Shown piece by piece: positions 6,321-11,963 of a stretch of DNA of 11,992 nucleotides. The notes beneath the pieces are model-generated. The model saw only the letters and a program-made list of their open reading frames with translations, had not been told where the DNA came from and made no database searches. Position 1 is the stretch's first letter; every line of letters begins with the position of its first letter. The stretch lies in the NCBI GenBank assembly GCA_964429805.1, contig CAYSDH010000088.1, forward strand, positions 1 to 11,992. The letters are read 5' to 3'. The DNA comes from CAYSDH01 sp964429805 (GTDB lineage Bacteria; Bacteroidota; Bacteroidia; Flavobacteriales_D; JABDKJ01). The position numbers were made by a program, and so were the translations under genes.

Positions 6321-6689
6321 ATGAGCAAGAAAGACAAAGGAACAATGAGCCAGCGCATCACCTTGCTGCGCAAGCAGCTCGGGATGACACAGAACGACCT
6401 AGCGGATAAAGCAGGGGTGTCTAAGGCTCAGATGAGCCGATACATGACTAAGGACGCACAGCCATCAGCCAACGTGCTATCGAAGATGGCCACAGCTCTC
6501 GGAGTCTCGACAGACTTTCTCTTACACGGTGATGCCGATGCTAAGGCCAACGCCTCGCTTGCTCATGCTGAAGTCATCCAACAGTACAAAGAAGTAGATC
6601 AGCTGCCAGGCGATGAGCGCTCTACCGTGATACGAGTGGTGGCTGCGCTACTACGTGACTACAAGGCACGGCAGGCGTATGCTTCGTAA
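6321..6689 (+). CDS. XRE-family helix-turn-helix regulator
   Basis: From the ATG at 6321 this is 122 residues. A typical XRE domain lies at about 12-70: ITLLRKQLGMTQNDLADKAG, then SKAQMSRYM as the recognition helix, and VLSKMATALGVSTDFLL. A helical acidic and basic tail (about 84-122) ends LLRDYKARQAYAS and probably mediates dimer formation. It is the only plus-strand gene here and diverges from the primase-helicase, the usual place for a repressor controlling a mobile element's replication and recombination genes. Another start (ATG at 6345, just after AAAGGAACA) would remove 8 residues; a TTG at 6300 would add 7. The tail is clearly related to the 32-codon fragments in the two long repeats (9639-9737 and 10976-11074). 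Confidence 0.88.
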   Translation: MSKKDKGTMSQRITLLRKQLGMTQNDLADKAGVSKAQMSRYMTKDAQPSANVLSKMATALGVSTDFLLHGDADAKANASLAHAEVIQQYKEVDQLPGDERSTVIRVVAALLRDYKARQAYAS

Positions 6690-6717
6690 AGAAATAGGGG
6701 AAGTCAGTGCTACGTGA

Positions 6718-7269
6718 CTAGTTCTTCAGGCGGGTTTCTGGAGTGTACAGAGAGTGTACCAGTTCTCCATCTTCGTAGTACTCGGTCTTAAGAGGGACTC
6801 CTCTATTGTACTCGATAAATACCCCATGTCTATTCCCTTCTTTGTATTCACCCTGGGAGATCATTATGGCGCTTGTCCCTTCTGATTGGACAGAATAACT
6901 GAGTTCTAGACCATGTTTCTTGCCGCCCTTATAATCCGTCTCACGCACAGTTCGGGGTTTACAGTGTCTCTTACGTATTTGATAGCTCAAGTCTGAGTAC
7001 TTGCCGTCTTTAACACCATTCACGTACGTGGCGGTGATTATTGGGTGATTACACTTTCTGCTAACCCTAGAATTTGCATCTCTGCAAACTAAATAAACCC
7101 CATCAGGCAACGAGTCTTTCAATTGATGATAGTACACCCCCTCGACATTCAAGGGCTTGAAGTATGACTTGTCTGCCGTAGTGATTCTAAGCGTGTCTTG
7201 AGCACACGTTTGACCCGAACAAAAGACCAGTGCAATGGCTATTAAGACTATGCCTCTCAGTAGTGTCAT
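6718..7269 (-). CDS. Secreted MORN-repeat (YwqK-like) protein, candidate immunity protein of the RHS protein
   Basis: The 183-residue protein begins with a signal peptide (basic MTLLR, a hydrophobic run IVLIAIALVF, then SGQTCAQD with a likely cleavage near CAQ). No good lipobox is present, so it is probably periplasmic. At least four MORN_2-type repeats follow, with the YxxGxxxG signature: near 82-93 (YVNGVKDGKY), 113-124 (YKGGKKHGLE), 142-154 (YKEGNRHGVF) and 165-175 (YEDGELVHSL). The start is 5 bp after the RHS stop, so both are made from one transcript. That order and spacing is the usual toxin then immunity layout of RHS loci, and YwqK-family proteins have been annotated as antitoxins. 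Binding of the RHS tip is inference. It converges with the XRE gene, with 28 bp between the stops. Confidence 0.75.
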   Translation of the reverse strand: MTLLRGIVLIAIALVFCSGQTCAQDTLRITTADKSYFKPLNVEGVYYHQLKDSLPDGVYLVCRDANSRVSRKCNHPIITATYVNGVKDGKYSDLSYQIRKRHCKPRTVRETDYKGGKKHGLELSYSVQSEGTSAIMISQGEYKEGNRHGVFIEYNRGVPLKTEYYEDGELVHSLYTPETRLKN

Positions 7270-7274
7270 AATCT

Positions 7275-9563
7275 TTATTTCACCTCGTTCACTCCTTGAA
7301 TAATCTGCTGCTCAAGCCCCCTCTCGCTAGAAGAAGAGCCATCTATCAACAGGTGCCCTTTGGATTGTCTTTGAGTGTGTTCATCTTCATTGATGAAAAA
7401 TGAATAGCCATCACCGCTTTCGTTCGGAGTAATAGAATAAGTGTTGCCGTCTACATCCACAGATTCACCAGAAAACAGAACTTCCATCATTTCTGGGGTA
7501 ACCGCTCCACCAGATAGACTATTGATCATATCGGTGAACTTGTTGAACTCAGAGTTGTTTGTAATCAATCCGCCACCACCAGTCCTTGACCCATCTTGTC
7601 CTGCATTGCTGTCTCCGAAAGTGAAATCCCCTCCTCCTTCCGAAGGTAATACTACTGAAACTTCAACAACATCACCTTCAAGCGCTTGATAGAAAGCATA
7701 AGCTTCCGCGGCTTCACTTTTTGACAACCTGACCCCGTACTGATTCTTAGCACGTTTTCGCAGGTTATTGCTGCTAGTATAATACTCACCTGTTGAATAA
7801 ACACCCCCATCGTCTGCAGGATCCCCGACCTTCAATATTGCCCCATACCTGTACGCTAATCGCGCCACAGCATCATCTGCCTTCTTATTGTGTGGTAAAA
7901 TTTTCCTTCCATCTGGGTCGATATACATGATGGGATTGTTGGCCACGTATGCATATGGTGAGAGATTCGGGTAGTCGGCTGCCAACGGATCGGTACTTAA
8001 AAATCTCGCCAAATCAGCATCATAGAATCTAGCCCCTCGGTAGTCATAGCCTGTTTCGCTATCGCGCTCATGCTCGGTGCTCAAGAAACGTTCTACCTCT
8101 CCATTGGCATATTGCCTTAAGACTTTACCATATGGGTAATAGTCCACCGCTTGCTCTATGGACAGGCCATCTGGTCCGCATCCACCTGATGCTACTACTC
8201 TGGTGTTGCCTAAGTGGTCTTTGAGGTAAAAGTCAGGGCTTCCCCACAGCATCACATCTGAATTCGGCAAGCTGTTAATCTTGGCTTCTCGCCCAGTTCC
8301 GTTCACATAAAGCTCCCAGGTGTCGTTGTCATTCAATGCTGTTTTACGAATGCCCTGCATGGCCCCTGTGGCATCTGAGAAATAGTATTCTGTTTCCTGT
8401 ACCTCATCATCATATGACAGCTGCTTGGCAAACCGTTGACCAGCGCTGGTGTAGAAGTAGTCCATGTTCACGCCTTCATCCACTCCGTAGTCGCTCGGAT
8501 CCAGACTCAGGCTGGTCGGCATGTTCGCTTGGTCATACTGCACATGTAGCAAGCCTCTCTCTGCGTCAGTCATCATGTTGCCTTTGGCGTCATAGGTGAA
8601 GATTCTTTGGTCATCAGAGCTGTTCGAACTGACCTCTGCCAATAGATTATTGGCATCGGGGTAAGAATATGTCATGGCCTTCAAATCAGGAACTATAGTC
8701 CCGTCATCATCCATGGTCACATAGCGGTAGTTATTCAAGATATTTCCTATCACATCATAACTGAACTCTACGTCTCCTATCTGCTGCTCAATAGCTGTAG
8801 AAGGCAAGCCAGCAACATGGTCACCCACTATGGCATCTGCTGCTATGAGTCTATTTGCCTTGTCATAGGAATGGCCATAGAGAGTGGGTTGATTAAAATT
8901 TCCTGGATCATTTATCAAATCTGCGAAATGGTAGCTATGTTTCAGTGCATTGATATTTCCATTATGACAGAAGGAAGCTTGTGGTGAAATCCCTTCAAAC
9001 ACGGGAAGCGCATCATCATAATAGAGTTCCTCCGTATACAGCGGTGAGCTAATCATGGTCAGTCGGTTTCTTATGTCATAGGATCTTGACTCAAGTATGG
9101 TTGCAGTGGCGTTGATATCCCCACAGTTGGAAGTCATCTGCCGCCCTGTAAGCAACCCAGTTGCATTATCATAGTCATAAGAGGCAATCCGAGAATAAGG
9201 CCCTGGATTAATCGGACTATCATCTGCATGAACTTCTTTCAAGCGTCCGAATCCATCAAAAATATTGGCGTAATAAGTAGTCACGTTGGCCCCATCGGCA
9301 TTTTCATCTAAGGTAACTTTCTTGCGCAACAGGTTATCTTGTCTATCATATTCTTGATATTCTACCAACATACTATAGAGCTGACCGCCAGACTGAAGCC
9401 CCCGCTGGCGCGGATTTAGCAATGCGTAATCCGTGCAACGCTCTACAATATAACCCTTAAAATCCAAGTATTTATTGGGGTCTCCGACCCCTAACCAGTT
9501 AGTTAAAAATAGCAGTAATTCTTTTATGTTCCGGTAGCTCCTCTGCTTAGGGGTCAGAGCCAC
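7275..9563 (-). CDS. RHS/YD-repeat protein with RHS-associated core and unknown C-terminal tip; 5' part truncated and fused to a repeat
   Basis: The 762-residue open frame has YD-type repeats across about 90-480 (for example LLTGRQ, SYDIRNRLTM, HSYDKANRLI, YDVIGNI, TYDAKGNM, YDQANMPTSL). The RHS-associated core follows at 480-552, ending DYRGARFYDADLARFLSTDP, SPYAYVANNP and IDPDG. RHS proteins form a shell around a toxic tip; here the tip is residues 553-762. The tip is Gly/Ser/Asn-rich in places (SEGGGDFTFG, RTGGGG), and I recognise no toxin fold or catalytic motif in it. Residues 1-55 are encoded by repeat copy 1 (9399-9563), and RHS-like sequence begins at residue 56 exactly at the repeat edge. 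No signal peptide is seen, and the shell is short for the family. It is therefore probably a 5'-truncated orphan, expressed only if the repeat provides a promoter and start. The true start is uncertain (next ATG at residue 65). Confidence 0.8.
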   Translation of the reverse strand: MALTPKQRSYRNIKELLLFLTNWLGVGDPNKYLDFKGYIVERCTDYALLNPRQRGLQSGGQLYSMLVEYQEYDRQDNLLRKKVTLDENADGANVTTYYANIFDGFGRLKEVHADDSPINPGPYSRIASYDYDNATGLLTGRQMTSNCGDINATATILESRSYDIRNRLTMISSPLYTEELYYDDALPVFEGISPQASFCHNGNINALKHSYHFADLINDPGNFNQPTLYGHSYDKANRLIAADAIVGDHVAGLPSTAIEQQIGDVEFSYDVIGNILNNYRYVTMDDDGTIVPDLKAMTYSYPDANNLLAEVSSNSSDDQRIFTYDAKGNMMTDAERGLLHVQYDQANMPTSLSLDPSDYGVDEGVNMDYFYTSAGQRFAKQLSYDDEVQETEYYFSDATGAMQGIRKTALNDNDTWELYVNGTGREAKINSLPNSDVMLWGSPDFYLKDHLGNTRVVASGGCGPDGLSIEQAVDYYPYGKVLRQYANGEVERFLSTEHERDSETGYDYRGARFYDADLARFLSTDPLAADYPNLSPYAYVANNPIMYIDPDGRKILPHNKKADDAVARLAYRYGAILKVGDPADDGGVYSTGEYYTSSNNLRKRAKNQYGVRLSKSEAAEAYAFYQALEGDVVEVSVVLPSEGGGDFTFGDSNAGQDGSRTGGGGLITNNSEFNKFTDMINSLSGGAVTPEMMEVLFSGESVDVDGNTYSITPNESGDGYSFFINEDEHTQRQSKGHLLIDGSSSSERGLEQQIIQGVNEVK
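9408..9436. repeat. REP-like hairpin with GCCAGCGGG tail (minus orientation)
   Basis: GCGCGGATT (9408-9416) pairs with AATCCGTGC (9428-9436) with one wobble; GCA and TGC in the loop can pair further. Read on the minus strand the stem runs into GCCAGCGGG (9401-9409). The RHS-type sequence begins right after this tail. Confidence 0.75.
9477..9555. repeat. Alternative stem-loops inside the repeat
   Basis: GGGGTC (9477-9482) pairs with GACCCC (9486-9491) across a 3-nt loop. The second arm, as GACCCCTAA (9486-9494), can instead pair perfectly with TTAGGGGTC (9547-9555). One strand therefore has two exclusive partners, as in an attenuator or switch. This lies over the first codons of the RHS frame on the minus strand. 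Confidence 0.6.
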
Positions 9564-9638
9564 TTATTAAGCTTGAGACTCTGATACAAAAGGCAAGTTT
9601 GCACAGATTGCACTTTGCTACATTCGCCCGAGCAAGCG

Positions 9639-9737
9639 GAGATCCAACGACTGGCCAAGAAAGATCAGAACACGATTGTCAACGTGATCGATGCTTTCAT
9701 CCGTGATACCAAGACCAAGAAGGCTTACGCTTTGTAA
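9639..9737 (+). pseudogene. 3' fragment of an XRE regulator gene, copy 1
   Basis: Thirty-two codons and a stop read from EIQRLAKKDQ to RDTKTKKAYAL. They align with the tail of the intact XRE regulator at 6321-6689, where EVDQLPGDER lies opposite EIQRLAKKDQ and LLRDYKARQAYAS opposite FIRDTKTKKAYAL. The helix-turn-helix part is missing. The similarity begins directly after the tail GCAAGCGGA (9632-9640). It is a gene remnant, not a functional regulator. Confidence 0.75.
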
Positions 9738-9759
9738 GTCGATCTTTCATTTCAAAACC

Positions 9760-9861
9760 GGATCACAGATCCTATATATTCAGTTACGCAGCATCACAGA
9801 TGCTGCGAAGCGGGGTGCTATATCTTTGGGTACGCAGGATCACAGATCCAGCGAAGCGGGA
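9760..9861. repeat. Array of three GATCACAGATC hairpins, two with GCGAAGCGGG tails
   Basis: Three stems share an ACA loop: GGATC-ACA-GATCC at 9760-9772; CGCAGCATC-ACA-GATGCTGCG at 9787-9807 (perfect 9 bp); and CGCAGGATC-ACA-GATCCAGCG at 9833-9853 (one mismatch). The last two run straight into AAGCGGG. The stems differ by changes on both arms that keep pairing, such as C/G and G/C. Covariation between neighbours suggests the structure itself matters. Confidence 0.8.
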
Positions 9862-10087
9862 GAACGTACTCTATGCTTCACCGAAAGTGATCAAGGCGTT
9901 CAACGATTTCTTAGACTATGCGCAGAGCCTCGATAAAATTGACAACCCTAGACCTGAGGTCGTCCTGTTCAAACTGGCCGACCTAATTGGTGCCATGCGC
10001 AAAGACCTCGGACTCTCCAACAAACGACTCGGCCAGAACCACAGAAAACTGCTCAGGAGCAGTATCACCGATATTGACAAGTTCTGA
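9862..10087 (+). pseudogene. C-terminal fragment of a hypothetical protein, starting at the repeat edge
   Basis: About 75 codons read from ENVLYASPKVIKAFNDFLDY through LFKLADLIGAMRKDLGLSNK to a stop at 10085-10087. The pattern (ASPKVIKA near the start, LxxxMRKDLGLSN, then an acidic end xDIDKF) resembles the C-terminal region of a conserved Bacteroidota hypothetical protein that usually has a longer coiled-coil or membrane N-terminus; this is from memory and cannot be checked here. The frame remains open leftward into the hairpin repeat, but the peptide there (MLRSGVLYLWVRR) is only translated repeat. The gene is therefore probably 5'-truncated at the repeat tail (9861) and silent. Confidence 0.6.
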
Positions 10088-10095
10088 CTCACTTT

Positions 10096-10146
10096 CGGAC
10101 TGCAAGTCCGCGCTAGCTCATTCATTTACAAGTCCGAGCGAGCGGA
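10096..10146. repeat. Hairpin-tail element, type B copy 1
   Basis: CGGACT (10096-10101) pairs with AGTCCG (10105-10110) or with a second AGTCCG (10131-10136). Between them lies CGCGCTAGCT, and the second arm runs into the tail AGCGAGCGGA. The same order of parts occurs at 10179-10234. Confidence 0.65.
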
Positions 10147-10178
10147 TCGCTTGCCTACCAGTTCTATAGCACATCGCA

Positions 10179-10234
10179 CGGAACAGAGTTGCCGCGCTAG
10201 CTTTCTTATTCGAAAGTTGTTCCGCGCAAGCGGG
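10179..10234. repeat. Hairpin-tail element, type B copy 2
   Basis: CGGAACA (10179-10185) pairs with TGTTCCG (10218-10224). The inner part repeats CCGCGCTAGCT, followed by a small stem CTTTC/GAAAG (10201-10205, 10212-10216). The outer arm runs into the tail CGCAAGCGGG (10225-10234). The tail ends only 4 bp before the stop codon of the neighbouring minus-strand gene (10239-10658). Confidence 0.65.
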
Positions 10235-10238
10235 TAAA

Positions 10239-10658
10239 CTAAAGCAGCCTCCGAAGAACTGAGGACAGCTGATCTACATCTCTTCCCTTACCACATAGAT
10301 TCATAATCATATTCGACAACACTACAACCGTTTTGTCTTTTGACAAAAAGTACTCCTTCGGTTCACCACTTAGCCCAGTGCAAATCATAGAGAACGTTCC
10401 GTATTGAGCCTCGAAAGTGTCTTGATTCGATTCAAAGCAAGTGCTTCTGCTGTAACCTAGAATTTGATGAAGTATAGTCGTGCTGTGAACCAAGATGCTA
10501 TCTGGATTAGCATGAACAATATCATCACCATTCAACAAGGTGATTACGGGAATGGGCTTATCAATGTCCCCAATGTGCCGCAGCACAACCATCTCTGTTT
10601 CCTGGCAATAGGAAAAAACTGAACACAAAAGAACAAAGAGAACTACTACACTTTTCAT
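10239..10658 (-). CDS. Small secreted hypothetical protein (gene B), candidate orphan immunity gene
   Basis: The 139-residue protein starts with a clear signal peptide (MKSVVVLFVLLCSVFSYC, then QETE), with a likely cleavage just before Gln. The mature part is about 118 residues with three Cys (in SRSTCF, SMICTG and NLCGKG); no known domain is recognised. It has 77 bp of upstream non-repeat DNA, enough for a promoter, and stands alone without a toxin tip in front. It sits between two inward-facing hairpin tails (10226-10234 and 10736-10744) and close to RHS genes, so an orphan immunity or surface-exposed cargo protein is my inference. The base composition is AT-richer than the recombinase genes. 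The start is ATG at 10656-10658; the stop TAG at 10239-10241 abuts the tail. Confidence 0.75.
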   Translation of the reverse strand: MKSVVVLFVLLCSVFSYCQETEMVVLRHIGDIDKPIPVITLLNGDDIVHANPDSILVHSTTILHQILGYSRSTCFESNQDTFEAQYGTFSMICTGLSGEPKEYFLSKDKTVVVLSNMIMNLCGKGRDVDQLSSVLRRLL

Positions 10659-10729
10659 CTATTTGGCTTCTTTAATACTTTCATTTTGAAAGCGTGAGGT
10701 TTTCGTCCTTACCCTTAACTTCCTCAATT

Positions 10730-10900
10730 TCACATCCCCCGCTGGCGCGGATTTAGCAATGCGTAATCCGTGCAACGCTCTACAATATAACCCTTAAAAT
10801 CCAAGTATTTATTGGGGTCTCCGACCCCTAACCAGTTAGTTAAAAATAGCAGTAATTCTTTTATGTTCCGGTAGCTCCTCTGCTTAGGGGTCAGAGCCAC
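10730..10900 (-). other. Short frame in repeat copy 2 matching the RHS N-terminus
   Basis: The ATG at 10898-10900 gives the same 55 residues that open the RHS frame in copy 1 (MALTPKQRSY through LLNPRQRG), then one more codon and a stop. Because both copies are almost identical at the DNA level, conservation of the peptide is not evidence of coding. I list it since it shows the RHS N-terminus is repeat-derived. Probably not a gene. Confidence 0.3.
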
Positions 10901-10975
10901 TTATTAAGCTTGAGACTCTGATACAAAAGGCAAGTTTGCACAGATTGCACTTTGCTACATTCGCCCGAGCAAGCG

Positions 10976-11074
10976 GAGATCCAACGACTGGCCAAGAAAG
11001 ATCAGAACACGATTGTCAACGTGATCGATGCTTTCATCCGTGATACCAAGACCAAGAAGGCTTACGCTTTGTAA
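10976..11074 (+). pseudogene. 3' fragment of an XRE regulator gene, copy 2
   Basis: Identical to 9639-9737, with the same 32 codons and stop. It is part of the duplicated block and is not an independent fragment. Confidence 0.72.
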
Positions 11075-11096
11075 GTCGATCTTTCATTTCAAAACC

Positions 11097-11199
11097 GGAT
11101 CACAGATCCTATATATTCAGTTACGCAGCATCACAGATGCTGCGAAGCGGGGGTGCTATATCTTTGGGTACGCAGGATCACAGATCCAGCGAAGCGGGA
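11097..11199. repeat. GATCACAGATC hairpin array, copy 2
   Basis: The three stems of copy 1 recur at 11097-11109, 11124-11144 and 11171-11191, with tails ending at 11153 and 11199. The last tail ends 5 bp before the stop codon of the lipoprotein gene. Confidence 0.78.
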
Positions 11200-11204
11200 A
11201 TAAA

Positions 11205-11660
11205 TTACTCGGACAAGATGTCCGAGATACCTTTTTGATGAAATAACACCGAACTGATGTCTTTGCTGCGTTGTTTTGTTTCTATACCATTCACGCTATA
11301 ACTCCACAATAGAACTCTTGAATCATACGCCTCAATGAGTTCAAAGCTAAATGAAATAGAGTCATTGTCTTCGACCAGCAAAACGTCAAATACAAAGTTA
11401 TCTGATCTAGATGAGCTAATTCCTTTGAAATAATTTTCAGGAGGGAATGTATCTTGTTCTGGATCTCCTATTTCAAAACTGAAGTATGATTTGTTTACAA
11501 AAAATGTTGCAACGTCATCCAAATCTGAACTCGCAGAATTACTCCAAATACCATACATCCACTTTGGAATTTCTACTTCATTTTCTTTCTCAAATCCATG
11601 GGTAGAACAGGAAGTGGCAAAGAGAATCAGCAAAATATTAAGAGCTTGACTTTGTAACAT
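11205..11660 (-). CDS. Putative lipoprotein (gene C), candidate immunity protein
   Basis: The 151-residue protein has a short N-terminal hydrophobic run followed by a loose lipobox ending in Cys18 (LILFATSC), so it is probably lipidated and held at a membrane. The mature part is acidic and rich in aromatic residues, including KWMYGIW near 33-39 and FFVNKSYFSFEIG. I recognise no domain; the WMYGIW start resembles small beta-barrel lipoproteins only weakly. Its ATG follows the LysM ORF stop by 1 bp, so the two are co-translated, a common layout for an effector tip and its protector. The DNA is AT-rich compared with the recombinase genes, which suggests separate acquisition. The stop codon lies 5 bp from the tail of repeat copy 2. 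Confidence 0.72.
   Translation of the reverse strand: MLQSQALNILLILFATSCSTHGFEKENEVEIPKWMYGIWSNSASSDLDDVATFFVNKSYFSFEIGDPEQDTFPPENYFKGISSSRSDNFVFDVLLVEDNDSISFSFELIEAYDSRVLLWSYSVNGIETKQRSKDISSVLFHQKGISDILSE
11208..11226 (-). terminator. Possible terminator hairpin over the last codons of the lipoprotein gene
   Basis: CTCGGACA (11208-11215) pairs perfectly with TGTCCGAG (11219-11226) around a 3-nt loop. On the minus strand the stem is followed by TAATTTATT, which is AT-rich but has no long T run. The stem forms the last codons before TAA. It may end transcription weakly, or be another member of the hairpin family. Confidence 0.45.
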
Positions 11661-11661
11661 A

Positions 11662-11946
11662 TCAATTGACTATTAAACTGTCACCAGCCTTTATTTCGTT
11701 AGCATTGGGAATAGAGTTTACAGACTGGAGGTTGCTCACTGTTGTCCCATATCGTTTCGCTATTTTTCCTAAAGTATCGCCTTTTTGAATGGTGTAGGAA
11801 CTTTTGCCCGGCACTCTATAATACGCACGGGAAACGGCCACACCACTGCTTGTTTCGTAATAACCTGGTGCGGCAGGATGATTAGTTGACATCGCGAATC
11901 TTCCCATTTTTGCAGTGACTCCCGCTTCGCAGGAGCTTTTCTCCAT
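11662..11946 (-). CDS. Small LysM-domain protein or tip fragment
   Basis: This is a 94-residue frame with one complete LysM domain at about 51-93 (YTIQKGDTLGKIAKRYGTTV, then NLQSVN and IKAGDSLIV). LysM binds peptidoglycan or chitin-type glycans. There is no signal peptide. Residues 5-9 (SCEAG) are encoded by a GCGAAGCGGG tail (11921-11930), so the N-terminus overlaps a repeat element and the ATG at 11944-11946 is doubtful. ATGs at residues 14 (11907) and 19 (11892) are alternatives. It may be the C-terminal tip of a larger surface or RHS protein cut off at the tail, or a short cassette protein. The lipoprotein gene follows after 1 bp. Confidence 0.65.
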   Translation of the reverse strand: MEKSSCEAGVTAKMGRFAMSTNHPAAPGYYETSSGVAVSRAYYRVPGKSSYTIQKGDTLGKIAKRYGTTVSNLQSVNSIPNANEIKAGDSLIVN

Positions 11947-11963
11947 CGCTTAAAAAAAAAAAA
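11921..11963. repeat. Hairpin-family tail plus A12 run at the right edge
   Basis: CCCGCTTCGC (11921-11930) is the minus-oriented GCGAAGCGGG tail; CTCC and GGAG around it form only a weak stem. A run of 12 A (11952-11963) lies upstream of the LysM ORF. An A10 run followed by GAG also lies near the left RHS tip (206-215). Confidence 0.55.

Larger units (their letters stand above)
9399..9861. repeat. Long direct repeat, copy 1 (463 bp)
   Basis: This block recurs at 10736-11199 in the same orientation, 1337 bp further on. By eye the two copies differ only in a G run (four G at 9812-9815, five at 11149-11153). The block holds, in order: a REP-like hairpin, a GGGGTC/GACCCC stem pair, a hairpin-tail, an XRE 3' fragment, and three GATCACAGATC hairpins. 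Its left edge is the switch point into RHS sequence in this copy and into non-repeat sequence upstream of gene B in the other. Confidence 0.95.
10736..11199. repeat. Long direct repeat, copy 2 (464 bp)
   Basis: Same orientation and parts as 9399-9861, with one extra G in the run at 11149-11153. Recombination between the copies would delete gene B and the fragments before it (about 1.34 kb). The left edge is followed on the minus strand by the leader of gene B, and the right edge by the end of the lipoprotein gene. Confidence 0.95.

Noticed and set aside
6702..6719. Bidirectional terminator between the XRE and MORN genes
   Set aside because: The stem AGTCA/TGACT is only 5 bp and has no T run on either side, too weak to call.
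9760..9861. CRISPR array
   Set aside because: The repeated units are palindromic, differ in stem sequence, and have irregular spacing of about 20-45 bp with no spacer-like diversity. No cas gene is nearby.
9399..9861. Insertion sequence with transposase
   Set aside because: No transposase or RAYT gene is found in the repeat or the window, and no target-site duplication flanks either copy.
9399..10240. Integron attC sites between the gene modules
   Set aside because: The hairpins lack the RYYYAAC and GTTRRRY ends of attC, and no IntI-like recombinase with its extra domain is present.
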